A stretch of 62,811 nt of DNA from contig JAQVER010000007.1 in the NCBI GenBank assembly GCA_028697885.1, positions 1-62,811 of the forward strand, in the 5' to 3' direction. Under the pieces are notes generated by a model that did no database searches, was not told the origin of the DNA, and saw nothing but the letters and a program-made list of their open reading frames with translations. Numbering within the stretch: the stretch's first letter is position 1; the number at the start of each line of letters is the position of its first letter. Positions 1 to 9,215 of the stretch are shown in pieces. The position numbers and the translations under genes were made by a program. Source of the DNA: Desulfocapsaceae bacterium. Lineage in GTDB: Bacteria; Desulfobacterota; Desulfobulbia; Desulfobulbales; Desulfocapsaceae.

Positions 1-1889
1 AGGATATTCGCATAACGGGCTGGATCAAGTCCCCTTTACATATCTACCGATTGGATGAGCATCCTACATTCCTGCACCAGGCTCGGTACCTGCCAGAGCG
101 ACTCCGCACCAAAATCGGTTCTTTTATTGAGCAGACGGTGACAAGACCTGAGATCAGCAGTGTCTATAAGGCGCTGCTGATCGGCGATGCTTCTGGGATA
201 AGCCAGGACACCCTTGAGGCCTTCAAAGGATCGGGCTGCCGACATATCCTCTCCATTTCCGGTGCCCATTTATCCATCCTGGCCACCTTTCTTTTCTTTA
301 TTATTTACTGGCTGCTGAGAAGATCAGAATATCTCATCCTCCGTTATCCGGTGAAAAAAATCGCCGCCGGACTCTGCCTGCTGCCCCTTGCCATTTATAC
401 CCTGCTGGCCGGTGCCAATACCCCGGTTGTTCGCGCCATGATCATGGTGACCGTATTCATGGTCGCCCTCTGTGCCGACAAACGAAAATCCCTCTTTATC
501 CCCCTGGCCCTGGCCGCTCTGCTTATCCTCCTCTGGGATCCGAACAGTCTTTTCACCGCCTCATTTCAACTCTCCTTTATGGCCGTCGCCTCCATTGCGC
601 TTGTATCTCCGCTCCTTACCGGATTGGTGACATCAGAAGCGGGAAATGAAAGCTTTTACCAGAGGACGCTAAACCGTCTTGGCCAATTCACCCTGGCTGC
701 CCTGACCGTATCCATGGCTGCCACCATCGGCACCGCCCCCCTGCTGCTCTATTATTTCAACCGGATCTCCCTGGTCGGTCCCGTTGCCAACCTGCCTGTT
801 GAGGCCCTGATCTGCCTGTGGAGCCTGCCTCTCGGTTTTCTTGCCTGTCCGCTTATCTTTATCGCCCCGCCTGCCGCCGCTCTGCTCCTGCACCTAGGAT
901 TCCTTGGACTGATGCTCTCACTGCAGGTAACCACTTTCTTCAGTAGTCTCCCCTTTTCCTCTCTCTGGCTGCCAACACCATCGCTCACTCTTATCGTTCT
1001 TTATTATGCAGCCATCTTCGTTGCCATATCCGAAATTCCCGTCACCAGAAGCACCAGGATTTTTAGCGCCTGCGCCTGGATCCTCATCATTTTCCTCTTT
1101 ATTTTTCCACCTTCCGAACTCCTGAAACAACGGATTACCTCCAGTGAAATCACCTTTCTCGACGTGGGCCAGGGCAGCTCCACCTTTCTCCAACTCCCCG
1201 CCGGCAGACGTCTGCTCATCGATGGCGGCGGCGCAACTTCTCCTAACTTCAATGCGGGTGAGGACATCATTGCTCCATTCCTCTGGCAGAGGGGAATCAA
1301 GCACCTGGACGCCATCATGATCACCCATAGCGACTCGGATCATTACAACGGCATCCCTTTTCTGCTGCAACGCTTCCGGCCGGAAATCCTCTGGATCAAC
1401 GACCGTAGCGGGCATGAGAAGGCCTGGCGGCAGATGCTGACACTGGCCGACCAGCTCCATATCCAGATCAGGATTCCACGGCCAGGGGAGCAACTGATCG
1501 CAAGTGGAAAGGCAGAGGTTATCCACCTGGGAAACCCAGGAGAACCTGACGGGCCCAAATCAAACGATCAGAGCTTGATTCTCCGTTTTGCCCACAAAAA
1601 GCTTTCCTGTCTCTTTGCCGGAGATATCAGTCACAAGGTGGAGTCGCAACTGGTCGAAAAAAACTTGCCGCTCCAATCGACCCTCCTGCTCTCACCGCAC
1701 CATGGCTCATCGACATCCAACTCCGAAAAATTCCTCAAGGCCGTGAGTCCAGATACTATCGTGGTCTCGGCGGGACGATTCCAACCCGATCATTTCCCAA
1801 CCCCCGAGGTGCGAAAACGTTGCATGAATTTAGGGATCAAGATGTTGATTACCGCTGAACAAGGGGCCATCACCTTCAAGGAACCCTGA
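1..1889 (+). CDS. comEC: ComEC/Rec2 family DNA uptake channel, 5' end outside window
   Basis: ComEC/Rec2 proteins carry incoming single-stranded DNA across the inner membrane during competence. The reading frame is open from the left edge (first whole codon at base 3), so the N-terminus is missing; about 628 residues are visible. The visible part starts near RYLPERLR, then has the competence core with the SISGAHLS motif and many hydrophobic segments. From about base 1140 to the end there is a metallo-beta-lactamase-like domain with FLDVGQGSS, LIDGGG, HSDSDHYNG and HHGSS motifs. This domain order is diagnostic of the family. A TTG at base 51 is in frame but is unlikely to be the start, because the coding signal continues upstream. 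The next gene follows after a noncoding gap of about 170 bases. No other competence gene is in the window. Confidence 0.93.
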   Translation, partial: DIRITGWIKSPLHIYRLDEHPTFLHQARYLPERLRTKIGSFIEQTVTRPEISSVYKALLIGDASGISQDTLEAFKGSGCRHILSISGAHLSILATFLFFIIYWLLRRSEYLILRYPVKKIAAGLCLLPLAIYTLLAGANTPVVRAMIMVTVFMVALCADKRKSLFIPLALAALLILLWDPNSLFTASFQLSFMAVASIALVSPLLTGLVTSEAGNESFYQRTLNRLGQFTLAALTVSMAATIGTAPLLLYYFNRISLVGPVANLPVEALICLWSLPLGFLACPLIFIAPPAAALLLHLGFLGLMLSLQVTTFFSSLPFSSLWLPTPSLTLIVLYYAAIFVAISEIPVTRSTRIFSACAWILIIFLFIFPPSELLKQRITSSEITFLDVGQGSSTFLQLPAGRRLLIDGGGATSPNFNAGEDIIAPFLWQRGIKHLDAIMITHSDSDHYNGIPFLLQRFRPEILWINDRSGHEKAWRQMLTLADQLHIQIRIPRPGEQLIASGKAEVIHLGNPGEPDGPKSNDQSLILRFAHKKLSCLFAGDISHKVESQLVEKNLPLQSTLLLSPHHGSSTSNSEKFLKAVSPDTIVVSAGRFQPDHFPTPEVRKRCMNLGIKMLITAEQGAITFKEP

Positions 1890-2059
1890 CCGGTCAGCAA
1901 CCATTTTTCCTGTGCAGAGCAAATTGTATTGACCAGGCCACCATTTTCCATTTATATACTCTGCAAACTCACCATTACAATATCCATTCACAGGCCAGGG
2001 ACGGCCCAGTATCGCAGGCGCCAAGGATGGTGCAAGAGCGACCAACATTGGAAAAAATC

Positions 2060-2416
2060 ATGGCCTCAAAAACGAAGAAAGCAAAAGCAAGCGCAGCACT
2101 GGTAGCAGAAAAATCGGAAGAAGCAATGATTGCGGGGATTCTGGAAGGCAGCCCCGATGGGATCGGCGTGGTTGTTGTCCGCCTCGAATGCGGCTGTCGA
2201 AAGATGGCGGCAGTGGCAAAAGATGGAGAGCCTGCCTCAAAGGTTATTATCTACCGGGATCAGGCTGAAAGCATCTGTGACAAATGCAAGGCGGACAATG
2301 GCGATTTCATGCGGGTCACCGAGACCTTCATCCACTGGGTTCAACCAGAGCCGACAGAGGAAGAGAAAGAGATAATCAGTGTCAAGGTCCTGGGGACGAC
2401 TCCCCGCACCAATTGA
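2060..2416 (+). CDS. small hypothetical protein with CxC and CxxC cysteines
   Basis: I do not recognise a named family. The product is about 118 residues. It has a lysine/alanine-rich N-terminus (MASKTKKAKA) and a compact domain with a LECGCRK motif and, about 35 residues later, ICDKCKA. The two cysteine pairs suggest a small metal-binding or zinc-ribbon-like fold. I chose the ATG at 2060 because a GGA-containing stretch precedes it at a usable distance. The in-frame ATG at 2027 has AAGG directly abutting it, too close to act as a ribosome site. The next gene begins 13 bases after the stop, so the two may be co-transcribed. The role is unknown. Confidence 0.6.
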   Translation: MASKTKKAKASAALVAEKSEEAMIAGILEGSPDGIGVVVVRLECGCRKMAAVAKDGEPASKVIIYRDQAESICDKCKADNGDFMRVTETFIHWVQPEPTEEEKEIISVKVLGTTPRTN

Positions 2417-2429
2417 TCACGAACAGTTG

Positions 2430-3149
2430 ATGACAAACGCTTACTTGCCGCGTGGCGCGTCCTGGACGATCTGCGGACTGTTACTGTTCTTGCTGCTGCT
2501 TGTCGGCTGCGCCAGAGACGAGCAGCAGCAGGCAGCAATCCAGATCAGCCAGAAACCTGTGCAGGGTGCCGAATGCGGAGACATGCTGTCTGACAAGCCC
2601 AAATCTGCGCAAAGCCAGCGTGACGAAGATGAAGCCCTGGACACCAGTTCACCGCCTGACTCTGTTGCCGCAGCCTCTAGCGGGACAGGCCGCTTAACCG
2701 AAGAATGTTACCAGCTGCAGCGAAGCAGTTCTCAGAAAAAAAACAAAAAGTGGTGCCGTTGCGAACCCCAGAGCCTTCCTTTTGCCCGTTGCCGAAGCGG
2801 TATCAATAGCTGCCGCACAGGATGGCATAACGGCCCGTTGACCTGGTTAGCCTGTGAAAAGAAGCGCGGCAACAGCTCTTTTATCCCCAGCCCCAACAGC
2901 GTTCTCATCCTGGCGGCCAATAAGCATAACATGCCCACTGGCCATGTGGCCTATATTGAGAAGGTTCTTTCTGCAAAGGCCCCGCACTACCGCTTCATCT
3001 TCAGCCACACCAATTATGATCGTCAATGCAGCCTGGAGACAGAAATCGTGGCCGAATATAACAGCTCAACCAGAACCATGAATATCCTCAGCGGTGCGTG
3101 GAAAGACTGGGGAAAAAATCTTCCTGTCTCCGGATTTATCCTCAGGTAA
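2430..3149 (+). CDS. lipoprotein with probable CHAP-type amidohydrolase domain
   Basis: The product is 239 residues. It begins with a hydrophobic signal ending in a lipobox (LLLLVGCARD), so it is predicted to be lipid-anchored in the envelope. A polar low-complexity stretch follows, then a C-terminal domain in which NSCRTGWHNG and, later, PTGHVAYIEKV resemble the Cys and His motifs of CHAP peptidoglycan amidases. CHAP enzymes cleave peptidoglycan cross-links or crosslink stems. The match is by motif only, and the spacing of the nucleophile Cys is not certain. The ATG at 2430 places the signal peptide at the N-terminus; the upstream in-frame GTG at 2379 would put 17 polar residues before it and overlap the previous gene. 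Confidence 0.6.
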   Translation: MTNAYLPRGASWTICGLLLFLLLLVGCARDEQQQAAIQISQKPVQGAECGDMLSDKPKSAQSQRDEDEALDTSSPPDSVAAASSGTGRLTEECYQLQRSSSQKKNKKWCRCEPQSLPFARCRSGINSCRTGWHNGPLTWLACEKKRGNSSFIPSPNSVLILAANKHNMPTGHVAYIEKVLSAKAPHYRFIFSHTNYDRQCSLETEIVAEYNSSTRTMNILSGAWKDWGKNLPVSGFILR

Positions 3150-3173
3150 AGACGACTCCTGGCGCATCCCCTT

Positions 3174-4556
3174 TCATCTGCCGACAGCTTCCTTCTGCCG
3201 CCGACATCTGTTCATGAACCCCTCTGCCCATTCCGGGGTTCCATCGGCATGGACATGGGTGTACAGGGCCAGGACATTATTCATGGTCAGACCGTCACGG
3301 CCTGCCATGAACCCCTGCCCCCGGCTCATCTTCAAGGCAAGCTGCTCGGGGCGGCCCTGCCATTCAAGGATAGTGGAATAACGGAATTCATGCCCCTTGA
3401 TCTCGGCCCCTTGGCTGTAAAATGGGTTTGCACCATCCACCTCAAACACCGAATAGCCATGGGCCTGAGGCTTCTTGGACATCCCGAAACGAATGGGGAA
3501 GATCCCGGCCAGCGGGTATTCCTGACCTTCAAGGACAATTGACTCCCCCAGATAGATCAGCCCCCCACATTCAGCATAGATGGGCAGCCCGGCCTCAGCG
3601 GCCTGCTTGATTGACTGCCGGAATCCCGCATTCGCTGCCAGTTCTCCGGCGCTGGTTTCTGGAAAACCGCCACCGATATACAAGCCATCAAGCACAGGAA
3701 GGGCGCTGGCTGTCAGGGCATCAATCATCACCAGCTCTGCGCCCAGTCGTTCAAGCGCCTCAAGATTTTCCGAATAATAAAATTGGAAGGCGGCATCCAT
3801 CAAAATCCCGATCCGCAGCCGTGAAGGATTCCGCGCAAGAATCTCCGATCCGGAAGTCATCGGCTGGCCCACCGGGGCCATGATCTCTTCAATCCGCTCC
3901 AGATCAAGGTGTTCCTGCATGGTTGCCACCAGAAAATCCATGGCCGCCCCGCTGCCCTCATATTCCTGATGCGGCGTGACTCCCAGATGCCGCATGGGAA
4001 AGATATCACGCTTCATCCGGGGAACTGATCCCAAGACCGGCAGTCCGGTATATGTTTCCACCGCCTGGGTAACAATGGAGCGGTGGCGATCCGTGCCGAT
4101 CTGATTCAACACCACACCCCGAATATCCACCCGTTCGTCCAGTTTCTGGCAGCCCAGCACCATGGCCGCCACCGTCCGCGTGGTCTTGGTGCAGTTAACC
4201 ACCAGCAGTACAGGCATCTTCAGGGACAGGGCCAGTTCCGCAGTGGAATATCCCCCTTCCGGATTCACGCCGTCATACAAGCCCCTGTTCCCCTCCACAA
4301 TCACCCTGTCAGCCCCTGAAGAGTGGACAAGAAAGGAGCGCCGGATCACCTCTTCACCCATCAGGAAGGGATCAAGGTTATAACAGCTGCCGCCAGCCGC
4401 CAGCTTCAACCAGCCCGCATCAATATAATCGGGTCCCTTTTTAAATGGCACCACCTTCTTGCCCTGACGGGCCAGCAGTGCGGTCAGGCCAACCGAGACC
4501 ACACTCTTGCCCGACCCACCGGCAAGGCCGGCTATGACAATTCCTTTTGTCTGCAT
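3174..4556 (-). CDS. dsrN: CobB/CbiA-family amidase, probably DsrN-type siroheme amidase
   Basis: The protein is 460 residues with the CobB/CbiA layout. There is an N-terminal P-loop (GLAGGSGKSVVS), a central ligase region and a C-terminal class I glutamine amidotransferase-like domain with the nucleophile Cys in AECGGLIYLG and a GHEFRYS motif. Such enzymes use glutamine and ATP to amidate carboxylates of tetrapyrroles. The KKGPDYIDAGWL and CYNLDPFLM motifs differ from the second, classical CbiA at 16468-17868 and resemble DsrN of sulfur-metabolising bacteria, which is thought to amidate the siroheme of dissimilatory sulfite reductase. That assignment is inference, since dsrAB is not in the window. 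The ATG at 4556 is preferred over a GTG 12 bases upstream because GGGA lies about 8 bases before it. It is convergent with the lipoprotein gene. Confidence 0.75.
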   Translation of the reverse strand: MQTKGIVIAGLAGGSGKSVVSVGLTALLARQGKKVVPFKKGPDYIDAGWLKLAAGGSCYNLDPFLMGEEVIRRSFLVHSSGADRVIVEGNRGLYDGVNPEGGYSTAELALSLKMPVLLVVNCTKTTRTVAAMVLGCQKLDERVDIRGVVLNQIGTDRHRSIVTQAVETYTGLPVLGSVPRMKRDIFPMRHLGVTPHQEYEGSGAAMDFLVATMQEHLDLERIEEIMAPVGQPMTSGSEILARNPSRLRIGILMDAAFQFYYSENLEALERLGAELVMIDALTASALPVLDGLYIGGGFPETSAGELAANAGFRQSIKQAAEAGLPIYAECGGLIYLGESIVLEGQEYPLAGIFPIRFGMSKKPQAHGYSVFEVDGANPFYSQGAEIKGHEFRYSTILEWQGRPEQLALKMSRGQGFMAGRDGLTMNNVLALYTHVHADGTPEWAEGFMNRCRRQKEAVGR

Positions 4557-4609
4557 CTCTTTTCCCACGTCTCTGTTTTTATATCATTTTTCTCAAAAAT
4601 GAAGCCATT

Positions 4610-5281
4610 TCAATGTTCCTTCTTTCCCTGCAAAGCCCAGGCCTTTGTATAAAGAACATTCAACCTTTTTTCAAGCTCCAGACGATATTCCTCCAGTTGC
4701 TCATCTTGAAGTTCCGGAGGAACAAAAAGGGGCTCACCATAGAAAAAATCGACCTTGGAAAAGGGCAACGGCAGGGCTGTTCCATCCCAGGAGCCGAAAC
4801 GTTTATAGCGGTTACAGGACCAGGATAAAGGCAGAACCGGGACCCCGGTTTTAGAGGCAAGGATCAGAGAACCTGCCTGCACAATCCTGGGCGGCCCCTG
4901 TGAGCCGTCAGCCACCAGAATGGCGTTTTTTCCCGCCCGTACCGCCCGGATCAACTTTATGACTGCCTGCATTCCCCCTTTTTTCCGGGATCCACGTACC
5001 GTTTCATTACCCAGCTTCTCAACAATCCGACTGATATACTCGCCGTCCCGGCTGGCACTGACCATGGCCACCCCGGACTCCTTGCGAAAAAAGTAGAGGA
5101 CATACAGGACCCCGTAGTGCCAGAAACTGGCAATGGCAGGATTTTTCGTAGCCTTGATCTGATCCATATATTCCTGTCCGTGGACTCTCAGCCGACAGGT
5201 GCTGAACCATATTCTGATCAACCATACAAAAACAAACGGCACCGCCTTCAGCGACACCTTATACCAGAATCCGTCTTTCAT
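4610..5281 (-). CDS. lysophospholipid acyltransferase family protein (DUF374)
   Basis: This 223-residue protein belongs to the DUF374 branch of the LPLAT acyltransferases, which are thought to acylate lipid A-like or phospholipid acceptors at the inner membrane. Visible signatures are an N-terminal hydrophobic stretch, the SFWHYG block replacing the usual HX4D region, SASRDGEYIS, VRGSRKKGG, VADGSQGPP and the C-terminal LPLPFSK...YGEPL block. Length and motif order fit the family. The ATG at 5281 has a GGA about ten bases upstream; the in-frame ATG at 5302 has no visible ribosome site. The gene lies about 50 bases after uvrB on the same strand and may be co-transcribed with it. Confidence 0.85.
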   Translation of the reverse strand: MKDGFWYKVSLKAVPFVFVWLIRIWFSTCRLRVHGQEYMDQIKATKNPAIASFWHYGVLYVLYFFRKESGVAMVSASRDGEYISRIVEKLGNETVRGSRKKGGMQAVIKLIRAVRAGKNAILVADGSQGPPRIVQAGSLILASKTGVPVLPLSWSCNRYKRFGSWDGTALPLPFSKVDFFYGEPLFVPPELQDEQLEEYRLELEKRLNVLYTKAWALQGKKEH

Positions 5282-5332
5282 CGTCGTTATTCCTTTCTCC
5301 ATGGTGCTAGCGGCACCAGGCCGTCCAATAGC

Positions 5333-7348
5333 CTACGCAATCTCAATCTCCAAACGACGCAAGACCTTGATTCGATCCCGCAGGGCAGCCGCCTGTTCAA
5401 AGGCAAGTTCTTTGGCCGCAGCCTGCATCTCTTTCTCCAGTTTTTTGATCTCTTTTTCCAGATCACGGATACTGGTATAAACAGGAAGTTCTTCTGCCGC
5501 CTGCAGAAGATCCGCCTGATACCCAGCCTGATATCCGCTTTCAGCAAGATGCTGCTGCAGGCTGTCCTTAACCCGTGAACAGATGGTGCTCGGCGTTATA
5601 CCATGTTCCTGATTATATTGTTCCTGAATCTTCCGTCGCCGTGCCGTCTCATCCATAGTACGCTGCATGGAGCCGGTGATGGTGTCGGCGTAGAAGATAA
5701 CCATGCCGTCGGCATTTCTCGCCGCCCGTCCACAGGTTTGGGTCAGCGACCTTTCGGAACGGAGGAAGCCCTCTTTGTCGGCATCCAGGATGGCCACTAA
5801 CGACACCTCCGGAATATCAAGCCCTTCACGCAGCAGATTGATCCCCACCAGGACATTATAATCACCGTTTCTGAGATCGCGGATTAGCTCCACCCGCTGT
5901 AGGGTCTTGATATCGGAATGGAGATAGCGCACCTTGACCCCCAGTTTTTCGTAATAATCGGTCAGATCTTCGGCCATGCGCTTGGTCAGCGTGGTCACCA
6001 GCACTGCCTCATTCCGCTCAGTGCGCAAGCGGATCTCTTCGAGCAGATCATCAACCTGGCTTTTGGCCGGACGCACCTCAATCCGGGGGTCAAGCAGGCC
6101 GGTGGGCCGGATGATCTGGGCCACAATCCGCCCTTCCACCTGCTCGAGTTCATACGGGCCGGGGGTCGCCGAGACAAAGATCACCTGCCTGATCCGAGCA
6201 TTAAACTCCTCAAAGCGCAAAGGGCGGTTATCGAGGGCCGAGGGCAGACGGAAACCATAATCAACCAGGGTCATTTTCCGCGAGCGGTCACCATTATACA
6301 TCCCGTTGAGCTGCGGCACGCCGATATGGGACTCATCAAGAAAGAGCAGGAAATCATCCGGGAAATAATCGATCAGGTTAGGCGGGGCCGCGCCCGGTTC
6401 CTTGCCGGTCAGATGGCGGCTATAGTTCTCGATACCGCTGCAATACCCGAGCTCCTGGATCATTTCCAGATCAAACATGGTGCGCTGTTCCAACCGCTGT
6501 AGCTCAACCAGGCGATTTTCCTGCTGATACCAGGCCAGCCGGTCTCTCAGCTCCTCCTTGATGGCCTCCATGGCCACCTGCAACCGGTCGCGAGAGGTGA
6601 CAAAATGGCTGGCCGGAAAGACCGTGTACTCATCAAGTTTTTGCAGAACCACCCCCCGCAGAGGATCAATCACCGAGATCGCCTCCACCATATCGCCGAA
6701 AAACTCGATTCGTATCGAGACCTCTTCCTCATGCACCGGGAAGATATCGATGACATCGCCCCGCACCCGGAAGGTACCGCGATGGAAAGAGATATCATTG
6801 CGTTCATAGAGCATGAAGACCAGACGGCGCTGCACCTTCTCCATGGCATATTCTTCATCGCGGCGCAGGAAAAGATGCATATTCTTATATTCATCGGGTG
6901 AGCCCAGGCCGTAGATACAGGAGACCGAGGCCACGATCAGCACATCGCGGCGGGTGAGCAGGGAACGGGTGGCGGAATGGCGCATCATGTCGATGGCATC
7001 ATTGATGGCGGAGTCTTTCTCGATAAAGGTGTCGGAGGTGGGGATATAGGCCTCCGGCTGATAGTAGTCGTAATAGGAGACGAAATATTCGACGGCGTTA
7101 TGGGGAAAGAGCTCCTTGAATTCGGCAAACAGCTGGGCGGCCAGGGTCTTGTTGGGGGCAATGACCAGGGTGGGCCGCTGCACCTCGGCCACCACACTGG
7201 CCATGGTAAAGGTCTTGCCCGATCCGGTCACCCCCAGCAGCATCTGGCTGCGCGCCCCACTGTTAAGGCCGCGCACCAGGGTTTCAATGGCCTGCGGCTG
7301 ATCGCCGGAGGGAGAAAAAGGAGTAACGAGTTGGAAGGGATTATCCAT
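5333..7348 (-). CDS. uvrB: excinuclease ABC subunit B
   Basis: UvrB is the damage-verifying helicase-like subunit of nucleotide excision repair; it is loaded by UvrA and recruits UvrC. The protein is 671 residues, the normal size. It starts with the conserved block that includes PSGDQPQAI, has a Walker A (GVTGSGKT, residues 39-46), the beta-hairpin region [10 protein letters not shown], the helicase motif DESHIGVPQ, and motifs for strand separation near [10 protein letters not shown]-terminal UVR domain (residues about 630-671, [17 protein letters not shown]) mediates the UvrC contact. No clear Shine-Dalgarno sequence is seen before the ATG. A 22-bp palindromic repeat lies about 75 bases upstream of the start. 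Confidence 0.98.
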   Translation of the reverse strand: MDNPFQLVTPFSPSGDQPQAIETLVRGLNSGARSQMLLGVTGSGKTFTMASVVAEVQRPTLVIAPNKTLAAQLFAEFKELFPHNAVEYFVSYYDYYQPEAYIPTSDTFIEKDSAINDAIDMMRHSATRSLLTRRDVLIVASVSCIYGLGSPDEYKNMHLFLRRDEEYAMEKVQRRLVFMLYERNDISFHRGTFRVRGDVIDIFPVHEEEVSIRIEFFGDMVEAISVIDPLRGVVLQKLDEYTVFPASHFVTSRDRLQVAMEAIKEELRDRLAWYQQENRLVELQRLEQRTMFDLEMIQELGYCSGIENYSRHLTGKEPGAAPPNLIDYFPDDFLLFLDESHIGVPQLNGMYNGDRSRKMTLVDYGFRLPSALDNRPLRFEEFNARIRQVIFVSATPGPYELEQVEGRIVAQIIRPTGLLDPRIEVRPAKSQVDDLLEEIRLRTERNEAVLVTTLTKRMAEDLTDYYEKLGVKVRYLHSDIKTLQRVELIRDLRNGDYNVLVGINLLREGLDIPEVSLVAILDADKEGFLRSERSLTQTCGRAARNADGMVIFYADTITGSMQRTMDETARRRKIQEQYNQEHGITPSTICSRVKDSLQQHLAESGYQAGYQADLLQAAEELPVYTSIRDLEKEIKKLEKEMQAAAKELAFEQAAALRDRIKVLRRLEIEIA

Positions 7349-7424
7349 GGGTAATATGGGCGAAATGGGATGTTATTATTGCTCAAAGGTAACTATTCAG
7401 ATTATTCACAGATTAAAAATAATC

Positions 7425-7494
7425 TCGCGCAGAGCCGCAGAGGCGCGGAGAAAAACTTTTTTGTCCTTCTCAGCGCCTCTGCGGCTCTGCGCGA
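7425..7494. repeat. perfect 22-bp inverted repeat, dispersed palindromic element copy 1
   Basis: Bases 7425-7446 and 7473-7494 are perfect reverse complements, built on a CGCAGAG/CTCTGCG theme, around a 26-base centre whose ends (GGAGAA, TTCTCA) also nearly pair. A related copy lies at 61406-61483. It sits between the 5' end of uvrB and the 3' end of mazF and has no T-run on either side, so it looks like a dispersed intergenic palindrome and not a simple terminator. Confidence 0.85.
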
Positions 7495-7551
7495 CAAATT
7501 CTTGAAAAGCAGCCGCTTACTCTCATATATGCTGAATGGCGACGTTCTTTT

Positions 7552-7881
7552 TTACGAAGAGAACATTTCCTGTAATATATTCAGGATACTATTCTGGACC
7601 GTACTGCTGATTGTCCCGAGCTTCGTAACAAGTCTCTCTTTATCTATGGTCAGAATTTGATCGAGAACAACCTGCCCTTTTCTCCCTTGAAAAACACAGG
7701 GAACCCTTGTTGGATATTTTTTACCCTCCACTGTCATCGGCGCGCCAATGACAGTGGAGATAAAGCAATTCATTTCATTCGGGGAAATAATGAGACAAGG
7801 TCGCGTTCTATTGATTTCATGACCAACTATCGGTTCAAGGCTAATCAGGTAAACATCGAACTGTTTTACTTCCATTCCCAC
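7552..7881 (-). CDS. mazF: MazF/PemK-type toxin endoribonuclease
   Basis: The 109-residue product matches MazF/PemK toxins, which cleave mRNA in a sequence-specific way. It shows the family pattern: FDVYLISLEP near the start, NRTRPCLIISP, then STVIGAPMT, VLDQILTIDKERL and a C-terminal helix. Its start overlaps the 3' end of the antitoxin gene by 16 bases, the usual antitoxin-toxin arrangement that couples translation. A second ATG two codons later (7875) is also possible. The pair is probably autoregulated by the antitoxin, but no operator was identified. Confidence 0.93.
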   Translation of the reverse strand: MGMEVKQFDVYLISLEPIVGHEINRTRPCLIISPNEMNCFISTVIGAPMTVEGKKYPTRVPCVFQGRKGQVVLDQILTIDKERLVTKLGTISSTVQNSILNILQEMFSS

Positions 7882-8117
7882 TCTTCCTCATCCCACTTAC
7901 TGCTTACCTGAGCATCAAGTAAAGCATCATCTCCATTGGCAGCCATCACCTTGAACGCACGTTCCCAGTCCTGTCGAGGCCGCTTTAAGGATTTAATCAC
8001 CAACTCATGGTTGCGAACCTCAAACTCGACTTCGCCGGCAAACCCGCATTGTTCAATGATTGGTTTCGGGATGCGCACCCCTTGAGAATTACCGATTTTA
8101 ATAAGAGAAGCTTTCAT
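7866..8117 (-). CDS. mazE: MazE/AbrB-type antitoxin
   Basis: This 83-residue protein has an N-terminal SpoVT/AbrB DNA-binding fold (MKASLIKIGNSQGVRIPKP), typical of MazE antitoxins, and an acidic tryptophan-rich tail (KWDEEEWEWK) of the kind that binds and blocks MazF. I chose the ATG at 8117 because GGTGG lies six bases upstream; the only upstream start in frame is a GTG three codons earlier inside that ribosome site. It is the first gene of the toxin-antitoxin operon. Confidence 0.92.
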   Translation of the reverse strand: MKASLIKIGNSQGVRIPKPIIEQCGFAGEVEFEVRNHELVIKSLKRPRQDWERAFKVMAANGDDALLDAQVSSKWDEEEWEWK

Positions 8118-8306
8118 ATACGCCACCAGGATACAGATGTTTTCAAAACGGAAACAAAATATCTACATTGTAATTACCCCGTTATAAATTGTCAACGCAG
8201 TTCGGCTGGCTTGTACTTACACTGGGGAGTGCCCCGTTTTTTACAAGAGCGCCTCGCTCTTAAGAATGCGAGTCAGGTTTTCGATGACCTGCGGATGAGC
8301 CCATGA

Positions 8307-8528
8307 GAAAAAAATGGGGACGAGTTGGAACAGCAATACCTAAAGGCACTGCAACTGCTGGAGGCCAATCCGTACCACCCTTCGCTCAGCCTGCACCGTC
8401 TATCCGGACGACTCGCGGACCTGCATTCGGTCTCGATCAACCTTTCTTACCGCATCCCCCTGGAGTTTCTCATCCAGAATCAAGAGATTATTCCTGTTGA
8501 TGTAAGCGATAACGACGCAGTCTATTGA
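8307..8528 (+). pseudogene. RelE/ParE-family toxin remnant, N-terminus missing
   Basis: The readable frame gives about 70 residues that match only the C-terminal two thirds of a RelE/ParE-superfamily toxin: LLEANPYHPSLSLHRLSG, then LADLHSVSINLSYRI and the ending VDVSDNDAVY. The frame is closed by a stop at 8304-8306 and contains no ATG, only a TTG at 8325. The first roughly 25 residues of the family are absent and I did not find them in another frame. No partner antitoxin follows. It is most simply a decayed toxin gene beside the intact MazEF pair. Confidence 0.65.
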
Positions 8529-8684
8529 ACCTGTAGAGGTTTAAAGAAATCTGCAGTATGCCGTCCGGCTGGAAACACACACTGAAGTGCTATACACAAG
8601 AGCCACGCAACCGCTCCTTCCCCATGCTCACAACTCGCTGCCATGCAGCCGCAACAGCAACAGCAAACCAGAAAAACACAAAAG

Positions 8685-9215
8685 TCATTGTCCGCCGCGC
8701 ACTAACCGCACCTGATACAAGCCGTTGACGCGATTACCGTCGTACGCAACGCCTTCGTAGAACTCGACAACCCACGCGTAGCACCAACTATAGGCAGCAC
8801 TGGGAGACCCAGACAAAATATTCCCAGGTGGAGTATTGGGAAACCGGGTCAGGTTAATTGACGGATCATAACATTTTTCTTCGACAAGGGAGACCAACTC
8901 CTTGATATTGGGGAGCCGCCAGTCGGTGTGCCCGGCAAATCCACTGCCGTTGTTGACCACATCAGTTTGCTGCAGGGCGGTTTGCCAGGTGAAACTGCCT
9001 ACGGCACCGCTATCACAGTTACTTCCGCTCACTCCCTCCACACATTTCTTCCACATTAAGCCAGTTTTGCTATCAGTGATGGTACCGTCACCATTATCCG
9101 TCAATTGACTGTCCGGGGTGGAAGCGGGTATATTGGCGTTACAGGTCTGGGCCTGAGCCGAGCGAAAAGAGATTAAAACAAAGAGAAAAAGAATCAGGAA
9201 ATGACAGATCCGCAT
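8685..9215 (-). CDS. exported DUF1566 (Lcl C-terminal) protein
   Basis: The 176-residue product has a signal peptide (hydrophobic core FLILFLFVLI, likely cleavage after AQA) and one DUF1566 domain. The domain is recognised by DGTITDSKTGLMWKKC, GHTDWRLPNIKELVSLVE, FPNTPPG, LSGSPS and the terminal YQVRLVRGGQ. DUF1566 domains are common in exported proteins of environmental Proteobacteria and Desulfobacterota and have no firm biochemical function; a lectin- or adhesin-like role is a guess. The domain architecture is the same as the C-terminal half of the protein at 9560-10696, so the two are probably related by duplication. Confidence 0.85.
   Translation of the reverse strand: MRICHFLILFLFVLISFRSAQAQTCNANIPASTPDSQLTDNGDGTITDSKTGLMWKKCVEGVSGSNCDSGAVGSFTWQTALQQTDVVNNGSGFAGHTDWRLPNIKELVSLVEEKCYDPSINLTRFPNTPPGNILSGSPSAAYSWCYAWVVEFYEGVAYDGNRVNGLYQVRLVRGGQ

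Noticed and set aside
8007-8306. Plus-strand frame across mazE that ends just before the RelE remnant
   Set aside because: It runs antisense to mazE and does not resemble the missing RelE N-terminus.
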